A DNA stretch of 64,000 nucleotides from Phaeocystidibacter sp965659415 (lineage in GTDB: Bacteria > Bacteroidota > Bacteroidia > Flavobacteriales > Schleiferiaceae), in contig CBFHVA010000007.1 in NCBI GenBank assembly GCA_965659415.1, positions 1 to 64,000 of the forward strand, read 5' to 3'. Below are positions 1 through 7,286 of the stretch, one piece after another. Numbering within the stretch: position 1 is the first letter of the stretch; every line of letters starts with the position of its first letter. Under the pieces are notes generated by a model. That model did no database searches. It had not been told where the DNA came from and was given only the letters and a program-made list of their open reading frames with translations. The position numbers and the translations under genes were made by a program.

Positions 1-28
1 CCAAAAGCCAAAAGCCAAAAGCCAAAAG
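1..28. repeat. Tandem heptamer repeat, four copies of CCAAAAG
   Basis: Four exact head-to-tail copies of CCAAAAG start at the first base of the window and then decay into CTAAACG. The array may continue to the left, outside what can be seen. It lies just past the terminator of the minus-strand gene beside it. Confidence 0.8.
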
Positions 29-36
29 CTAAACGG

Positions 37-65
37 AAAAAGGGAGGCCCTCCCCAGAGCCTCCC
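37..65 (-). terminator. Rho-independent terminator of the SQR-like gene
   Basis: GGGAGGC (42-48) and GCCTCCC (59-65) form a perfect 7-bp stem with a 10-nt loop. Read on the minus strand it is followed by five T (41-37). It lies 30 bp past the stop codon of the SQR-like gene. Confidence 0.85.
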
Positions 66-94
66 ACGATAAACAAAACCTACTCAATCACTAC

Positions 95-1297
95 CTACGG
101 AAGGAAAGAGTAACCTTTACGCGTCTTCCACATGAAGTACTTTTCGAAGAGTACCTTACCGAAGTCGTATATGACATTTGGCATCATGATGGCAAACTGG
201 CGCGGCTTAAAGAGGTGATTACTAATAATCCACACTTCTTTTTTACCTGCATCCATAATACACAGTCCGGGAATTTTGCCCCAAGCTTTTTTCTTGAGTT
301 CCTTTCGTCCCTTGTGAACCCGAACTATATTTTCGGCAACGATTTTACCTGTTTCATCGCTTGGATAGCCAGTTTTAGGAGATCCAAAAGGCACCTTACC
401 TGGTGTGAATGGTAGAGGTACATCAACTGCAATACCCGCAGCCCACACATTCGGGTAAGTAGGGTGTCGGTAATCTTCACCCACTGGTAAATACCCTGTA
501 GCTGTGGCCTCTAGTTTAGGACTATTGGTCACAAAGTCAACCCCGACGAATGGTGGCATCATCATGCTGTATTTGTAGGGTAGCTCTGTACCGTCACTGA
601 GGTAAACTTGGTCTTTATCCATTTTCTCAATGGCTACTTCGGTGTGAAAATGAATGTTGAACATCTTCATAAATGTTTCGAGCATCATTCTTCCACCTGT
701 CATACCATCAATCCCAAAATGCCCAAGGAAAGTCTCAGGGGTTACCCAGTGTAAATCTACCTTCTTGCGAATCTTCTTATCGCGGAGCCACTTTTCAAAA
801 TTGAAAAGGAATTCATACGCTGCACCCATACAACCGGCGTTTTGTGTAGCTCCAATTACCACCGGCCCCGGATCCTTAGCAAATGCCTCCAGTTGCTTCC
901 TTACTTTCATCGCGCCGTTTGGCGTACCGATATAACTTGCGTATTCAGCTACTCCTGGGGCAATGTCGAAGTTCACCTTTGGACCTGTGGCAATCACTAA
1001 TTCATCATAATTAATATCGCCTTTGGTGGTCTTAATTAGGTTGATATCAGGATCAACTTCCAACGCCTCTGCTAGCATGAAGTCGACTCCCTTTTTCTTA
1101 AAAATCGTATCCTTACGAACGGTAATATCCTTCATATCACGTCTACCAAATGGTACCCAGATTAAAGAAGGAATGAATGTGAACACAGGACTTTTATCAA
1201 TAACCAATACGCTGTGTTGATCTCCACCTTTGCGCTTCAGTTCTAAAGCGGCGGTGAAGCCGGCAAAGTTGCCTCCAATGATCACGGTCTTTTTCAT
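95..1297 (-). CDS. Sulfide:quinone oxidoreductase-like FAD flavoprotein
   Basis: Predicted 400-aa flavoprotein of the SQR/flavocytochrome c sulfide dehydrogenase group, which oxidises sulfide and passes electrons to quinone at the inner face of the cytoplasmic membrane. Seen: an N-terminal FAD-binding GGNFAG motif (residues 8-13), a second Rossmann region near VVIGATQNAGC with Cys156 in the position of a redox Cys of SQRs, and Cys346 in GLCIMDAG where the second redox Cys sits. The C-terminal ~35 residues are amphipathic and aromatic, as in the membrane-binding tail of SQRs. The frame can open at a GTG at 1321, but ATG 1297 gives a normal N-terminus. Monocistronic, with its own terminator. 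A related NADH- or polysulfide-linked flavoprotein is the alternative. Confidence 0.75.
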   Translation of the reverse strand: MKKTVIIGGNFAGFTAALELKRKGGDQHSVLVIDKSPVFTFIPSLIWVPFGRRDMKDITVRKDTIFKKKGVDFMLAEALEVDPDINLIKTTKGDINYDELVIATGPKVNFDIAPGVAEYASYIGTPNGAMKVRKQLEAFAKDPGPVVIGATQNAGCMGAAYEFLFNFEKWLRDKKIRKKVDLHWVTPETFLGHFGIDGMTGGRMMLETFMKMFNIHFHTEVAIEKMDKDQVYLSDGTELPYKYSMMMPPFVGVDFVTNSPKLEATATGYLPVGEDYRHPTYPNVWAAGIAVDVPLPFTPGKVPFGSPKTGYPSDETGKIVAENIVRVHKGRKELKKKAWGKIPGLCIMDAGKKEVWIISNHLFKPRQFAIMMPNVIYDFGKVLFEKYFMWKTRKGYSFLP

Positions 1298-1323
1298 GAC
1301 TATTTGCTTTTTGTTTATCACCT

Positions 1324-1367
1324 CTAAATTAAGAGGGATGTTTGGCAGAAATCGTGATAGGTGTCAC
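1324..1367 (-). promoter_or_regulatory. Candidate CRP/FNR-type operator and -7-like box before the SQR-like gene
   Basis: GTGA-N6-TCAC (1354-1367) is a perfect core match to the CRP-family palindrome. About 22 bp downstream on the minus strand is TAATTTAG (1331-1324), one mismatch from the Bacteroidota -7 consensus TAnnTTTG. No TTG -33 element stands out. The operator centre would lie about 42 bp before the inferred start of transcription, the usual class II activator position. A further 6-bp inverted repeat, CATGAT-N4-ATCATG, lies at 1375-1390. Confidence 0.4.
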
Positions 1368-1459
1368 TAGCCGACATGATAAAAATCATGCATTCATAAG
1401 TTGATAATCAGTAAATTAATAAGAATGGTGTTCGTGATTCGAAGTCTTGAGAACTTCTG

Positions 1460-2512
1460 TCAAGAAGGTTCGATGCCGGTCTGAATGAGTGAACTCAATT
1501 CTACGATGAGCCCTTCGCCACCAGCTGCCCAGATCTTGCCGCTTGAATCCACGCTTAAGGTGTGATAGCCCTCTTGAGTTAGTGCCTTCCAAACAAGACC
1601 ATCTGCGGAATAATCGGTGCCCGTAGGGCCTGTACAAACCCATAAAGAGTCATTTACTTTCTTAACGCAACTGCGATAACCATTGGGTGGGGTAGTAGCC
1701 CATTGCACAAAGGCAGAATCAGGTGTGCCTTTCGTAATAATTGCAGCCGTTCGGTTCACACTTTCCTGGAAGCGATAATCGCCACCAACAATCAGAAATG
1801 TGTTGCCGTCAATTCGAGCACATGAGTAGGCTCCAAAAGTGCTACTCGTGTCGGAAGCGATTTTCAGGGGGCGAGTCATACCAGATTGATAGAAACGTAT
1901 GCCATATCCACCTGAAAAGAAGGTGAAGGATTCTTCACCTGTGATGAGTGCGCTTCCAGAAGCCGCAAAGCTTACCTCACCATTGGAAGCTGGCCAAGAC
2001 CTCTCTTCACTCCAATGAATCCAGTCCTCACCATGATTGTTCGTGCCGAGTATCGTCCAATAACCATCTATGGGATCACCCAATACAATCCCGTTTCCAG
2101 CTGCATTGAATTCCATTTGGTCGAAGAAGGTCTGTGGGTGGTTTAATTCATGCACCAAAGTCCACCTTTTACCGCCGTTGCTCGTTTTGTAAATGACCCC
2201 TGGAGATTCTATTCCCATGAGAATCGCCTCATTCTCGTTCCATGCATGTACATCTCGAAATGCGCCATCAAATCCTGGAACATGTCCAGTGTCCCAATTC
2301 ATACCACCATCTGTAGATCGAGCCCAAAATCCATTTTGAGCAGCGAGCCAAATGGAACCGTCATCGGGTGTCGCTAATGCGCGGAAGCTATAGCGAGCAA
2401 ATGGGGTGTCTGGTTCATTTGAACACTGGATTGAGACAAATACAACACCTAATAAAGCCGTTGCTCTGGATATAAAGGAGATGAGGCCTGATCCTTTAAA
2501 CAGTGTTCTCAT
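1460..2512 (-). CDS. BNR/Asp-box repeat lipoprotein (Ycf48-like propeller)
   Basis: A 350-aa exported lipoprotein: the signal peptide ends in a lipobox-like VSIQC near residue 30. At least two Asp-box motifs are visible, RSTDGGMNW and YKTSNGGKRW, the kind found in the Ycf48 / sialidase-like BNR beta-propellers. The protein probably folds as a propeller of about seven blades in the envelope; its ligand cannot be told from the sequence. It starts 2 bp after the murQ stop, so it is the last gene of the rsmB-like - murQ - BNR operon. Confidence 0.7.
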   Translation of the reverse strand: MRTLFKGSGLISFISRATALLGVVFVSIQCSNEPDTPFARYSFRALATPDDGSIWLAAQNGFWARSTDGGMNWDTGHVPGFDGAFRDVHAWNENEAILMGIESPGVIYKTSNGGKRWTLVHELNHPQTFFDQMEFNAAGNGIVLGDPIDGYWTILGTNNHGEDWIHWSEERSWPASNGEVSFAASGSALITGEESFTFFSGGYGIRFYQSGMTRPLKIASDTSSTFGAYSCARIDGNTFLIVGGDYRFQESVNRTAAIITKGTPDSAFVQWATTPPNGYRSCVKKVNDSLWVCTGPTGTDYSADGLVWKALTQEGYHTLSVDSSGKIWAAGGEGLIVELSSLIQTGIEPS

Positions 2513-2514
2513 GC

Positions 2515-3333
2515 TCAGGGATTACCGTTGTGAGCTTGAATGGCCTTTCTCACGCTACCATATTCCTTCAGTAATTGCTGAGCTTTGTGATATTCCAGTT
2601 GAGTTGATTCCATCACCATCCTGGTTCCGCGATCTACGAGTTTGTGGTTGCTCAATTGCATATCTACCATGCGATTTCCCACAACTCGACCCAATTTAAT
2701 CATCACGGCTGTTGAAATCATATTGAGAATGAGTTTTTGAGCGGTGCCAGCTTTCATTCGGGTAGAGCCGGTAACGAACTCGGGACCCGTGGCGGCAACC
2801 AAAGGATGATCACAAACCTCCGTAATAGGCGCACCTGGGTTACACGTGATGCATCCGGTGAGCAATCCCCTCGAATTGGCATCTTTAAGACCGCCAATCA
2901 CATAGGGTGTTGTTCCACTTGCTGCGATGCCAATTACGGCATCGTTTTCTCCGATGGCTTGTTCCTCCATATCCTTCCAAGCCCGATGTGGATCATCTTC
3001 AGCGAATTCTACCGCCTTGCGCAGGGCTCCATCACCACCTGCAATAATGCCAATAACCCATCCGTGAGGAACACCAAAGGTAGGCGGGCATTCGCTGGCG
3101 TCAACCACTCCGAGTCGACCACTCGTCCCGGCGCCAATGTAGAACAACCGACCCCCTTTTTGCATCCGCTCGTGAACTTCATTGACTAATTCAGCAATAG
3201 CGGGAATTTGAGATTGAACGGTAGTGGCCACGGATTGGTCCTCTTGATTGATCCAAGTTAAAAGAGTGGAGGTGTCTTGCTGCTCTAGATTGTCGTATTT
3301 CGAAGGTTGCTCTGTTAGTCGTTCAAATGCCAT
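2515..3333 (-). CDS. murQ: N-acetylmuramic acid 6-phosphate etherase
   Basis: A 272-aa SIS-domain enzyme that cleaves the D-lactyl ether of MurNAc-6-phosphate to give GlcNAc-6-phosphate, in cytoplasmic recycling of peptidoglycan sugars. Seen: the sugar-phosphate loop YIGAGTSGRLGV, the family motif DASECPPTFG with the catalytic Glu, AEDD with the second acidic residue, and STRMKAGTAQKLILNM. It is about 25 residues shorter than E. coli MurQ, missing only the C-terminal end. It lies 12 bp after the RsmB-like gene. No kinase or transporter for MurNAc is beside it. Confidence 0.93.
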   Translation of the reverse strand: MAFERLTEQPSKYDNLEQQDTSTLLTWINQEDQSVATTVQSQIPAIAELVNEVHERMQKGGRLFYIGAGTSGRLGVVDASECPPTFGVPHGWVIGIIAGGDGALRKAVEFAEDDPHRAWKDMEEQAIGENDAVIGIAASGTTPYVIGGLKDANSRGLLTGCITCNPGAPITEVCDHPLVAATGPEFVTGSTRMKAGTAQKLILNMISTAVMIKLGRVVGNRMVDMQLSNHKLVDRGTRMVMESTQLEYHKAQQLLKEYGSVRKAIQAHNGNP

Positions 3334-3345
3334 GCTCGTACTGAT

Positions 3346-4551
3346 TTATTGCTTCTTGGTCATTCGTGCCATGTAAAATCCATCGCTATATGCTGAAGGG
3401 TTCACACGTTTTTCTTCTTCGAGAAGGTAATTGGGATGATCGGACAAAAACCGAGCTACTTGATCTTCATTCTCCGACTTTAAAATACTGCAGGTAGCGT
3501 AGACGAGCTTACCGCCTGGCTTCAACATTATCTCATATCGATTGATGATGTCTTCCTGAATTTCCAAGGTGCGATCTAAGTGTTCAGGTTGCAGCTTCCA
3601 CTTGGTGTCTACATCTCTCTTAATTACTCCTGTACCTGAGCACGGAACATCGAGTAGAAGTCTATCAGCGGTGTTAGCATGGCGTTCAATTGTACTTCTT
3701 TGATCAATTGCTGCAGTTTCAATGATCTGAACACCAGCTCGATCTGCTCGTTTCTCCAACTCACTCAACTTTCGTTCCTCCACGTCCATGCACACAATCG
3801 ATCCGCGATTCTCCATAATTGCGGCCATGTGTAATGCTTTCCCGCCAGCACCTGCGCAAGCATCAATAATATTCATACCTGGTTCTGCTTCTACGAAGGG
3901 TGCTATTTCTTGAGATCCGCCATCTTGAACCTCGAACCATCCCTCTTGAAAGGCTGGAATATTATTGAGACGAGGTCGACCTTCGATGGCCACAGCATGC
4001 GGATTATTGGGTAATTCGTGATAGCTGATACCAGCTTCCTCGAGGCTCACTAAGCAATCCTTGAGATTCGATTTAAGCGTATTTACGCGAAGAATGACGA
4101 AGGCAGGTTGATTCAGTTCACGAGCTATGGATTTCCATTCGGTTTTTAATTGTGAATGAGCCATTTCATCGAACCAGGGCGAAAAACTCTCTACAATGCC
4201 CGTGTGATCTGGAAGTAGTTTAAGTCTCTCCTGAACATCAAAGTCTCGTATCCTATCGAACTTGGGCCAACCGGGTAGTGGATGTCCTTTCCATTTGAAG
4301 TAAACTCCAACGAGGCTCCAGAGGGCTTTGCGTTTCAAAGAAGGATCTTCGTTCAGAATCCACCACAGCAAGCGCCAGTTTCTGACGATTTCATAGGTGT
4401 GCTCAGCTACAAATGAGCGATCTCGTTTTCCCCACTTGCGATTTCGTTTTAGAATACGATCAACCACTTTGTCGACGTATATATTCTTTCCAAAACTAGT
4501 TTCTAAAGCCTCTATAACACCTGCAACGGTGTTCGGGAACATCTTTATCAT
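3346..4551 (-). CDS. RsmB/NOP-family RNA cytosine-C5 methyltransferase
   Basis: A SAM-dependent m5C methyltransferase of about 401 aa, probably acting on 16S rRNA. An N-terminal NusB-like helical region (1-130) precedes a Rossmann methyltransferase domain. Seen: the SAM site DACAGAGGKALHMA, motif IV DVPCSGTG with one of the two family cysteines, and YATCSILKSEN with the catalytic Cys. The longest frame begins at a GTG (4557) that lies inside the -7 box, so ATG 4551 is taken; ATG 4542 is also possible. First gene of the operon with murQ. Confidence 0.85.
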   Translation of the reverse strand: MIKMFPNTVAGVIEALETSFGKNIYVDKVVDRILKRNRKWGKRDRSFVAEHTYEIVRNWRLLWWILNEDPSLKRKALWSLVGVYFKWKGHPLPGWPKFDRIRDFDVQERLKLLPDHTGIVESFSPWFDEMAHSQLKTEWKSIARELNQPAFVILRVNTLKSNLKDCLVSLEEAGISYHELPNNPHAVAIEGRPRLNNIPAFQEGWFEVQDGGSQEIAPFVEAEPGMNIIDACAGAGGKALHMAAIMENRGSIVCMDVEERKLSELEKRADRAGVQIIETAAIDQRSTIERHANTADRLLLDVPCSGTGVIKRDVDTKWKLQPEHLDRTLEIQEDIINRYEIMLKPGGKLVYATCSILKSENEDQVARFLSDHPNYLLEEEKRVNPSAYSDGFYMARMTKKQ

Positions 4552-4556
4552 ACCCA

Positions 4557-4589
4557 CAAAAATAAGGAGCTCTTCTCAACTTTGTACAA
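4557..4589 (-). promoter_or_regulatory. Bacteroidota-type promoter of the RsmB-like - murQ operon
   Basis: Minus-strand TTG (4589-4587), 22-bp spacer, then TATTTTTG (4564-4557), an exact TAnnTTTG. Transcription would start around 4550, giving a leader of almost zero length. Confidence 0.6.
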
Positions 4590-4629
4590 GCACTGAAGTC
4601 TAAAGGATAAGACAGGTCTAAAAAAGAAA

Positions 4630-4647
4630 GACCCCCGGGCGGGGGCC
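4630..4647 (-). terminator. Rho-independent terminator after the fused E1 gene
   Basis: CCCCC (4632-4636), loop GGGC, GGGGG (4641-4645). On the minus strand it is followed by a T-rich run, TCTTTCTTTTTT. It ends the E1 transcript and separates it from the RsmB-like operon. The 3' untranslated stretch before it (4651-4767) is rich in CT steps and has no gene. Confidence 0.8.
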
Positions 4648-4767
4648 TTTCCACTCTCTGCGTGCTTCGCTCTCTCTCTCAGGACGCAAAATTGTCTCTC
4701 TCAACACAAGAATACCGCAAATACCTCAGCCAGGCAATCACTATTATTAAAAATTTCGTGTTTAGAT

Positions 4768-7167
4768 TTACTTTATAGCTGGATAGTTATCTGGACTTTG
4801 TTGATGCATCATTTCATAGATGGTCTCAACTACATCGTCTACCGAAGGTTTGGAGAAATAATCGCCGTCCGTGCCGTAGGCAGGACGATGGTCTTTGGCT
4901 GTCAATGTTCTCGGCTTAGCATCAAGGAACTGGTAGCCACCTTGCACCTCGAGCACTTGTTGAAGGATGAATGCACTGGCCCCTCCATTAACGTCCTCAT
5001 CGAATACAACTAATTGATTGGTATTCTTCAAATTCTCCACAATAGTGTGATTGACGTCAAAAGGAAGGAGTGTTTGAATGTCGATTACTTCAACATCAAT
5101 GTCCATATCCGCCAATTGCTGTGCGGCATCCATTGCGATACGGCAATTGGATCCGTAGGTTATGAGTGTGACATCAGAACCAGAGCGGATAACCTCTGGA
5201 ACTCCAAGTGGTGTTTTGAATTGTCCGAGATTGCTTGGCATCTTTTCTTTGAGGCGATATCCATTTAAGCACTCTACAATGAGAGCAGGTTCATCGCTTT
5301 CGAGCAACGTGTTATAGAACCCTGCGGCCTTGGTCATGTCCCGCGGAACACAAATGTTTATGCCTCGCAAACTGTTAATGATAGCCCCCATGGGTGATCC
5401 GCTGTGCCAAATCCCCTCCAGACGGTGGCCACGTGTTCGAATAATGACAGGTGCTTTTTGTCCGCCTTTGGTGCGATACTGAACGGTCGCCAAATCGTCA
5501 CTCATCACTTGTAGGGCATACAGCAGGTAGTCGAGATACTGAATTTCAGCAATCGGACGCAAGCCGCGCATGGCCATGCCGATACCTTGACCTAAAATGG
5601 TGCACTCCCTGATGCCCGTATCAGAAACGCGCAATTCTCCGTGCTTGTCTTGGAGTCCCTCGAGGCCCTGGTTCACATCACCAATCTTGCCGCTATCTTC
5701 ACCAAAGATGAGTACCTCCGGTCTATCATTAAGAATAGTGTCGAAGTTCTCACGTAGGATTAAACGAGCGTCTACCATTTCGGCGTCCTCTGCGTACTCT
5801 GGACTAACTTCAGAGATGTTTAACGCCGCCGTGTTGCTTTCACTGTGCAGCTTTGTATTGTAGCGGTCGCGGTTTATGGCCTCCTGACCATTTAACCAAC
5901 GAACCAGTTTCATTTTCACTTCCCCTTCTTCGAATCGAAGCAACCAAAGAGCGCGACGAACAGCACTCACTGCATCCTTGTGCAAGGGGTCCATCAGCGA
6001 TTTTAGATTAGAGGTGATGTTTTCAATACCGGCGTGGAGCTCCTGAGCTTCTTCAAGAAGAGAAATGGCCTCATCTGTTTCCACCCGAATTTGTGCCACG
6101 AAGTCTTTCCAAGCCGCTGCCTTTTCTTGGCGTGCTTGTTTCTTCGCTTCTTTTTCGATTTCGTCGAGTTCCTCATTTGTGCCGATCTTAGCTTCAATGA
6201 TGAATTCTCTGAACTTGGCAATACAATCGTGGTCTTTCTCCCATTGGAGTCGTTCAGGGCTCTTGTAACGCTCATGACTGCCACTCGTCGAATGGCCTTG
6301 AGGTTGAGTCATTTCAACTACGTGGATCATCACAGGCACATGTTCCTCTCGAGCTATTTTTCCAGCTTTCTCAAAGGTTTCAATCAAAGCTGGATAATCC
6401 CACCCTCGAACTTTCAGAATTTCATATCCATCGCCATTCTCATCACGCTGGAATCCCTTGAGGACTTCTGAAATACTCTGCTTGGTGGTTTGGTGTTTGG
6501 CATGAACGGAGATGCCGTATTCATCGTCCCAAATGCTAATTACCATTGGAACTTGGAGTACACCTGCCGCATTGATGGTTTCGAAAAACGGCCCTTCAGA
6601 GGTAGAGGCATTTCCAATCGTGCCCCAGGCTACCTCGTTTCCACCTGCACTGAAATTCGTAAATCCGTCCAGTCCTTTTACTTGTTTATAGATTTTGCTC
6701 GCTTGGGCTAATCCCAGTAAACGCGGCATTTGGCCGGCAGTAGGGGAAATGTCAGCTGATGAATTCTTTTGATCCATCAAGTTCTTCCAATCACCATTTT
6801 CGTCGAGAGAACGCGTGGCAAAGTGCCCGTTCATTTGTCGGCCACCAGATGCTGGTTCTAAGCTTAAATCGGTAGTGGCATACAGGCTGGCAAAAAATTC
6901 TTGCACCGTCAACTGGCCGATAGCCATCATAAAGGTTTGATCGCGATAATATCCGCTTCTAAAATCTCCATTCTGAAAAGCCTTGGCCCATGCAATTTGA
7001 GCGAGTTCCTTTCCGTCGCCAAATATGCCGAATTTGGCCTTTCCGGTTAAAACTTCACGTCGACCTATCAAACTAGCTTCACGGCTCAGTACCGCAAGCT
7101 TGAAATCGTTCAAGACAACTTCTTTGAATTGAGTTTCCGTAGATGGCTTTTGAATGGTATCAGACAT
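4768..7167 (-). CDS. Fused alpha/beta E1 subunit of a 2-oxoacid dehydrogenase
   Basis: A 799-aa thiamine-diphosphate enzyme with an E1-alpha-like half (about 1-400) and an E1-beta-like half (about 460-799: pyrimidine-binding domain, then transketolase C domain). It would decarboxylate a branched-chain or related 2-oxoacid and acylate an E2 lipoyl protein. Seen in the beta half: FGEDSG, RVSDTGIRE, GHRLEGIWHSG and VDVEVIDIQTLLPFD. In the alpha half the usual metal/TPP motif GDG-N28-N reads GNA...WDD, with Asp and Asn exchanged. No E2 or E3 gene is nearby. The frame opens at 7224, but a strong promoter at 7195-7224 fixes the start at ATG 7167. Substrate not assigned. Confidence 0.85.
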   Translation of the reverse strand: MSDTIQKPSTETQFKEVVLNDFKLAVLSREASLIGRREVLTGKAKFGIFGDGKELAQIAWAKAFQNGDFRSGYYRDQTFMMAIGQLTVQEFFASLYATTDLSLEPASGGRQMNGHFATRSLDENGDWKNLMDQKNSSADISPTAGQMPRLLGLAQASKIYKQVKGLDGFTNFSAGGNEVAWGTIGNASTSEGPFFETINAAGVLQVPMVISIWDDEYGISVHAKHQTTKQSISEVLKGFQRDENGDGYEILKVRGWDYPALIETFEKAGKIAREEHVPVMIHVVEMTQPQGHSTSGSHERYKSPERLQWEKDHDCIAKFREFIIEAKIGTNEELDEIEKEAKKQARQEKAAAWKDFVAQIRVETDEAISLLEEAQELHAGIENITSNLKSLMDPLHKDAVSAVRRALWLLRFEEGEVKMKLVRWLNGQEAINRDRYNTKLHSESNTAALNISEVSPEYAEDAEMVDARLILRENFDTILNDRPEVLIFGEDSGKIGDVNQGLEGLQDKHGELRVSDTGIRECTILGQGIGMAMRGLRPIAEIQYLDYLLYALQVMSDDLATVQYRTKGGQKAPVIIRTRGHRLEGIWHSGSPMGAIINSLRGINICVPRDMTKAAGFYNTLLESDEPALIVECLNGYRLKEKMPSNLGQFKTPLGVPEVIRSGSDVTLITYGSNCRIAMDAAQQLADMDIDVEVIDIQTLLPFDVNHTIVENLKNTNQLVVFDEDVNGGASAFILQQVLEVQGGYQFLDAKPRTLTAKDHRPAYGTDGDYFSKPSVDDVVETIYEMMHQQSPDNYPAIK

Positions 7168-7194
7168 ATAAAACCGTTTTAAGTGCAAGGATTG

Positions 7195-7224
7195 CAAAGG
7201 TACGGAATCTACGCCTCGTTTCAA
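7195..7224 (-). promoter_or_regulatory. Bacteroidota-type promoter of the E1 gene
   Basis: Minus-strand TTG (7224-7222), 19-bp spacer, TACCTTTG (7202-7195). Exact match to the TTG/TAnnTTTG consensus, with a leader of about 20 nt to ATG 7167. It rules out the longer in-frame start at 7224. Confidence 0.75.
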
Positions 7225-7286
7225 GCTATGAAATGGGGCTGAGTTATCGCTCTTAAAATGAACAAATTGTGCCTAGGATAGGGAAC

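Noticed and set aside
1441..1470. GAAGT...ACTTC hairpin after the BNR lipoprotein gene
   Set aside because: Only 5 bp of stem and no T-run, so not called a terminator.
4651..4740. CT-rich stretch with TCTCTCTCTC (4671-4680)
   Set aside because: Lies between the E1 stop and its terminator. Short simple repeat with no structure or gene; treated as ordinary 3' untranslated sequence.
6034..6471. 145-aa plus-strand frame with hydrophobic segments
   Set aside because: Antisense to the helical linker of the E1 gene. Hydrophobic look comes from reversing Glu/Lys-rich codons.
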